64,000 nucleotides of DNA from Indibacter alkaliphilus LW1 (GTDB taxonomy: Bacteria > Bacteroidota > Bacteroidia > Cytophagales > Cyclobacteriaceae), in the NCBI RefSeq assembly GCF_000295935.2, contig NZ_ALWO02000036.1, forward strand, positions 186,001-250,000. The letters are read 5' to 3'. Within the stretch, counting starts at the first letter, position 1. Each line of letters begins with the position of its first letter. The notes beneath the pieces were generated by a model. The model made no database searches. It saw only the letters and a list, made by a program, of their open reading frames with translations, and was not told the DNA's origin. Shown in pieces: positions 61,610 through 64,000 of the stretch. The position numbers and the translations under genes are program-made.

Positions 61610-64000
61610 ATGAATAATATCTTTAGAACAGGCTCTTATATAGCCCTTTTTTGGTTTTTGGTGATTGGCGAAGCATTCGCTCAAGAGCCATTAAGCTATC
61701 AAAAACCTCCTCAGGAAATTGCTGAGCTGGTTGATGCTCCTCTGACCCCTTTGGTTAACTTCAGCCGGTCTGGCGAATTTATGCTTTTATTAGAAAGGCC
61801 GGGAAACCCTTCAATTGAGGAATTAGCACAGCCTGAAATGAGACTGGCAGGTATCCGTATCAATCCTGCTACAAATGGTCCAAGCAGGTCTTACACCATC
61901 AATAATGTGAAGATCAAAAATACAAGAACAGGTGAAGAAACAGCCATAAAAGGTTTACCCGAAAACGCCAGATTGGGAAGCTTTTCACTGTCCAAGGACG
62001 AGAACTATGTGGCCATGACCCACACCAGCAATACAGGAATTAGCCTATGGGTAGTGAATCTGCAAAGTGCGGAAGCCAAAAAGCTTACAGATGAAATCGT
62101 GAATGGGGTTTATGGAAGTGATATTTCTTGGACTGCTGACAATCAGATTATTTTTAAAGGAATCAACCCGGAAAGAGGAGTCATGCCTGAAGCTCCTTTA
62201 GCACCTGTAGGTCCAACGGTCCAGGAAACCTCTGGAAACGCGGCTCCTTCAAGAACCTACCAGGACCTTTTGACCAACCCTCATGATGAAGCGCTTTTTG
62301 CTTTCTTCATGGATTCTCAAGTCATGCGGACTGATTTAAATGGTCAGCTGACAGCACTGGGTAATAGCGGACTGATCAAGTCTATCAGCGCATCTCCAGA
62401 TGACCAATATATCATGGTAGACCTTTTGCAGAAACCTTTCTCTTACCTTGTGCCTGCTTCCCGTTTTCCATACCATGTTGAAGTATGGGATAAAGCAGGA
62501 AATATGGTTAAAACCATTGCAGAAATTCCTTTGGATGAAGTAAGGCCAACGGGCTTTGATGCTACAGTGACTGGTCCAAGATCCATCAGCTGGAGGGCAG
62601 ACAAACCTTCAACCTTATACTGGGTAGAAGCCCAAGATGGAGGTGATCCAAAAGTGGAAATGGAAGAAAGAGAAATTGTCTACATGCAGGATGCTCCTTT
62701 CGAAGGTCAACCAACCAAACTTGCAAGCTTGGGCTACAGGTACCGAGGTATTTATTGGTCTGATGATAATTTTGCTTTATTAAATGAAGGTTGGTTTGCC
62801 AGCCGTCAGCAAAAAGTTTCCCGAATCAACCCTTCCAAACCAGGAGAAGCAGGTAAAGTAATCATCGAAAGGTCCTCTGATGATATTTACAATGATCCCG
62901 GATCACCGGTTTTTACAAGCAACCAATATGGAAGAAATGTGATTTTGAGGAAGGGAGATGAGGTTTTTATGACCTCTGAAGGCGGTTCCCCTGAAGGAAG
63001 CATGCCATACCTTTCAGCTTTCAACACCAAATCCAATTCAGAAAGAATCCTGTGGAGGTCCCAGGCCCCTTATTATGAAAGAGTGGCCAAAGTGCTGAAT
63101 GCAGATGCCACGGAGTTTGTAACTCTAAAGGAGAGTACAGACATGCAACCCAATTATTGGCTGGTCAATACCAGAAGAAGAATTGCCCCAATGCAAGTTA
63201 CGGATTTTGAAAACCCTTATGAGTCCATTAAGGGTGTAAAAAAGGAATTGGTCAAGTACAAAAGAAATGATGGACTCGACCTTTCAGCTACTGTCTACAC
63301 CCCTGAAGGATATAATCCTGAGACAGATGGTCCTTTGCCTGTTTTGATGTGGGCTTATCCAAGAGAGTATAAGTCAGCAGCTGTAGCTGCTCAGGTAAGA
63401 GGATCAAAATATACTTTTACCAGATTGAGTTGGGGCTCTCCTATCTTTTGGGTGACTCAAGGCTATGCAATTATGGATCAGACTGAGATGCCAATCGTGG
63501 GAGAAGGCGAGGAAGAGCCCAATGATTTCTTCGTAGAACAATTAGTAGCCAACGCGGAAGCAGCCATTGATTTTATCGTGGATTCCAAGATAGGTGACAG
63601 GAACAAAATTGCTGTTGGTGGACATTCCTATGGTGCTTTTATGACAGCTAATCTACTTTCACACTCTGACCTGTTTGCTGCGGGTATCGCTAGAAGCGGA
63701 GCCTATAACAGAACTTTGACACCTTTTGGCTTCCAATATGAGCAAAGAACCTATTGGGAAGCTCCTGATGTGTACAATACCATGTCTCCCTTTATGAACG
63801 CCAATAAAGTAAAAACACCAATCTTACTGATTCATGGGGAAGCAGATAATAATTCAGGTACATTCCCAATTCAGTCCGAGCGTTATTACAATGCCCTTAA
63901 AGGTCACGGAGCCACCACACGTTTGGTGTTTTTACCACACGAGAGTCATGGCTATTCTGCCAAGGAATCTATACTTCATACTTTATATGAGCAACATGAA
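61610..64000 (+). CDS. Secreted S9 (prolyl oligopeptidase family) peptidase, 3' end outside window
   Basis: The frame is open from an ATG at 61610 to the last base (797 codons) with no stop, so the C-terminus is missing. Residues 1-25 are a signal peptide (YIALFWFLVIGEAFAQ). The N-terminal part of about 520 residues is the beta-propeller region (LGSFSLSKDENYVAMTHTSNTGISLWVVN and similar blades). The C-terminal alpha/beta-hydrolase domain has the serine nucleophile in VGGHSYGAFMTANLL, the aspartate in LLIHGEADNNSG and the histidine in LPHESHGYSAKES, a complete triad. This is a secreted oligopeptidase of the S9C/S9B type; preference for proline is not assured in this subfamily. Confidence 0.9.
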   Translation, partial: MNNIFRTGSYIALFWFLVIGEAFAQEPLSYQKPPQEIAELVDAPLTPLVNFSRSGEFMLLLERPGNPSIEELAQPEMRLAGIRINPATNGPSRSYTINNVKIKNTRTGEETAIKGLPENARLGSFSLSKDENYVAMTHTSNTGISLWVVNLQSAEAKKLTDEIVNGVYGSDISWTADNQIIFKGINPERGVMPEAPLAPVGPTVQETSGNAAPSRTYQDLLTNPHDEALFAFFMDSQVMRTDLNGQLTALGNSGLIKSISASPDDQYIMVDLLQKPFSYLVPASRFPYHVEVWDKAGNMVKTIAEIPLDEVRPTGFDATVTGPRSISWRADKPSTLYWVEAQDGGDPKVEMEEREIVYMQDAPFEGQPTKLASLGYRYRGIYWSDDNFALLNEGWFASRQQKVSRINPSKPGEAGKVIIERSSDDIYNDPGSPVFTSNQYGRNVILRKGDEVFMTSEGGSPEGSMPYLSAFNTKSNSERILWRSQAPYYERVAKVLNADATEFVTLKESTDMQPNYWLVNTRRRIAPMQVTDFENPYESIKGVKKELVKYKRNDGLDLSATVYTPEGYNPETDGPLPVLMWAYPREYKSAAVAAQVRGSKYTFTRLSWGSPIFWVTQGYAIMDQTEMPIVGEGEEEPNDFFVEQLVANAEAAIDFIVDSKIGDRNKIAVGGHSYGAFMTANLLSHSDLFAAGIARSGAYNRTLTPFGFQYEQRTYWEAPDVYNTMSPFMNANKVKTPILLIHGEADNNSGTFPIQSERYYNALKGHGATTRLVFLPHESHGYSAKESILHTLYEQHE

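Noticed and set aside
1-64000. tRNA, rRNA, CRISPR arrays, phage or defence islands
   Set aside because: None seen by eye in gaps; nearly all sequence is accounted for by core or Bacteroidota-typical genes.

Overview
The window is a chromosomal segment of a Bacteroidota bacterium, most likely order Cytophagales and close to Cyclobacteriaceae (Algoriphagus-like). This placement is inferred from a GldJ-like SUMF1 lipoprotein, an OMP_b-brl_3-type TonB receptor, several carboxypeptidase-regulatory-like and TonB plug domains, DUF6702, few clear Shine-Dalgarno sites and promoter-like TAnnTTTG boxes. Both ends cut a gene: a TonB-plug protein on the left and an S9 peptidase on the right. I saw no rRNA, tRNA, CRISPR array, phage or intact insertion sequence.

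Layout. 1-6.3 kb: cell-surface and secreted proteins (plug-domain protein, CarboxypepD_reg protein, M1 peptidase, HupE/UreJ membrane protein, DUF6702 protein). 6.5-15.4 kb: housekeeping and small metabolism (3-hydroxyanthranilate dioxygenase, M19 dipeptidase, thiamine-pyrophosphokinase-like protein, PrmC, an RNA m5C methyltransferase, two small membrane-protein sets, IMP dehydrogenase, NDP kinase). 15.6-18.7 kb: nrnA followed by three tandem FKBP-type lipoproteins that become progressively less canonical. 18.7-28.2 kb: ICMT-like methyltransferase, Lys1-like dehydrogenase, DeoC, two divergent phosphate-transporter-type genes (NptA and a diverged PiT-like protein) with Pho-box-like repeats between them, TadA, superoxide dismutase and a TonB receptor.

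28.7-37.6 kb is a beta-oxidation locus read on the minus strand: acyl-CoA synthetase, then a separate unit of MarR regulator, 3-hydroxyacyl-CoA dehydrogenase/enoyl-CoA hydratase fusion, thiolase and acyl-CoA dehydrogenase. Two identical palindromes lie in front of marR. Two copies of a four-helix-bundle (23S-IVS/S23-type) gene, one intact and one broken, sit in the gaps of this unit.

37.6-42.7 kb carries the most interesting non-coding signals. A 464-base gene-free stretch is rich in DnaA-box matches and looks like a replication origin. Two ParB-binding parS sites lie 4.6 kb away, directly upstream of mnmG (gidA). Together they suggest that the window spans the chromosomal origin region. Base composition is visibly more AT-rich here than in flanking genes.

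42.7-64 kb: YbeY, an RsbW-like ATPase, exonuclease III, an AhpD-like protein, ComF, a TPM-TPM-LemA triad, a large PAS/GAF histidine kinase, a PDZ-containing aspartyl protease, a Fur-family regulator, HflC/HflK, a haem-copper oxidase subunit III-like protein, Mfd, the GldJ-like lipoprotein and the start of a secreted prolyl-oligopeptidase-family enzyme. I did not find a convincing undescribed multi-gene system. The strongest leads are the oriC/parS pair, the MarR twin operators, the Pho-box-like repeats and the four-helix-bundle copies.
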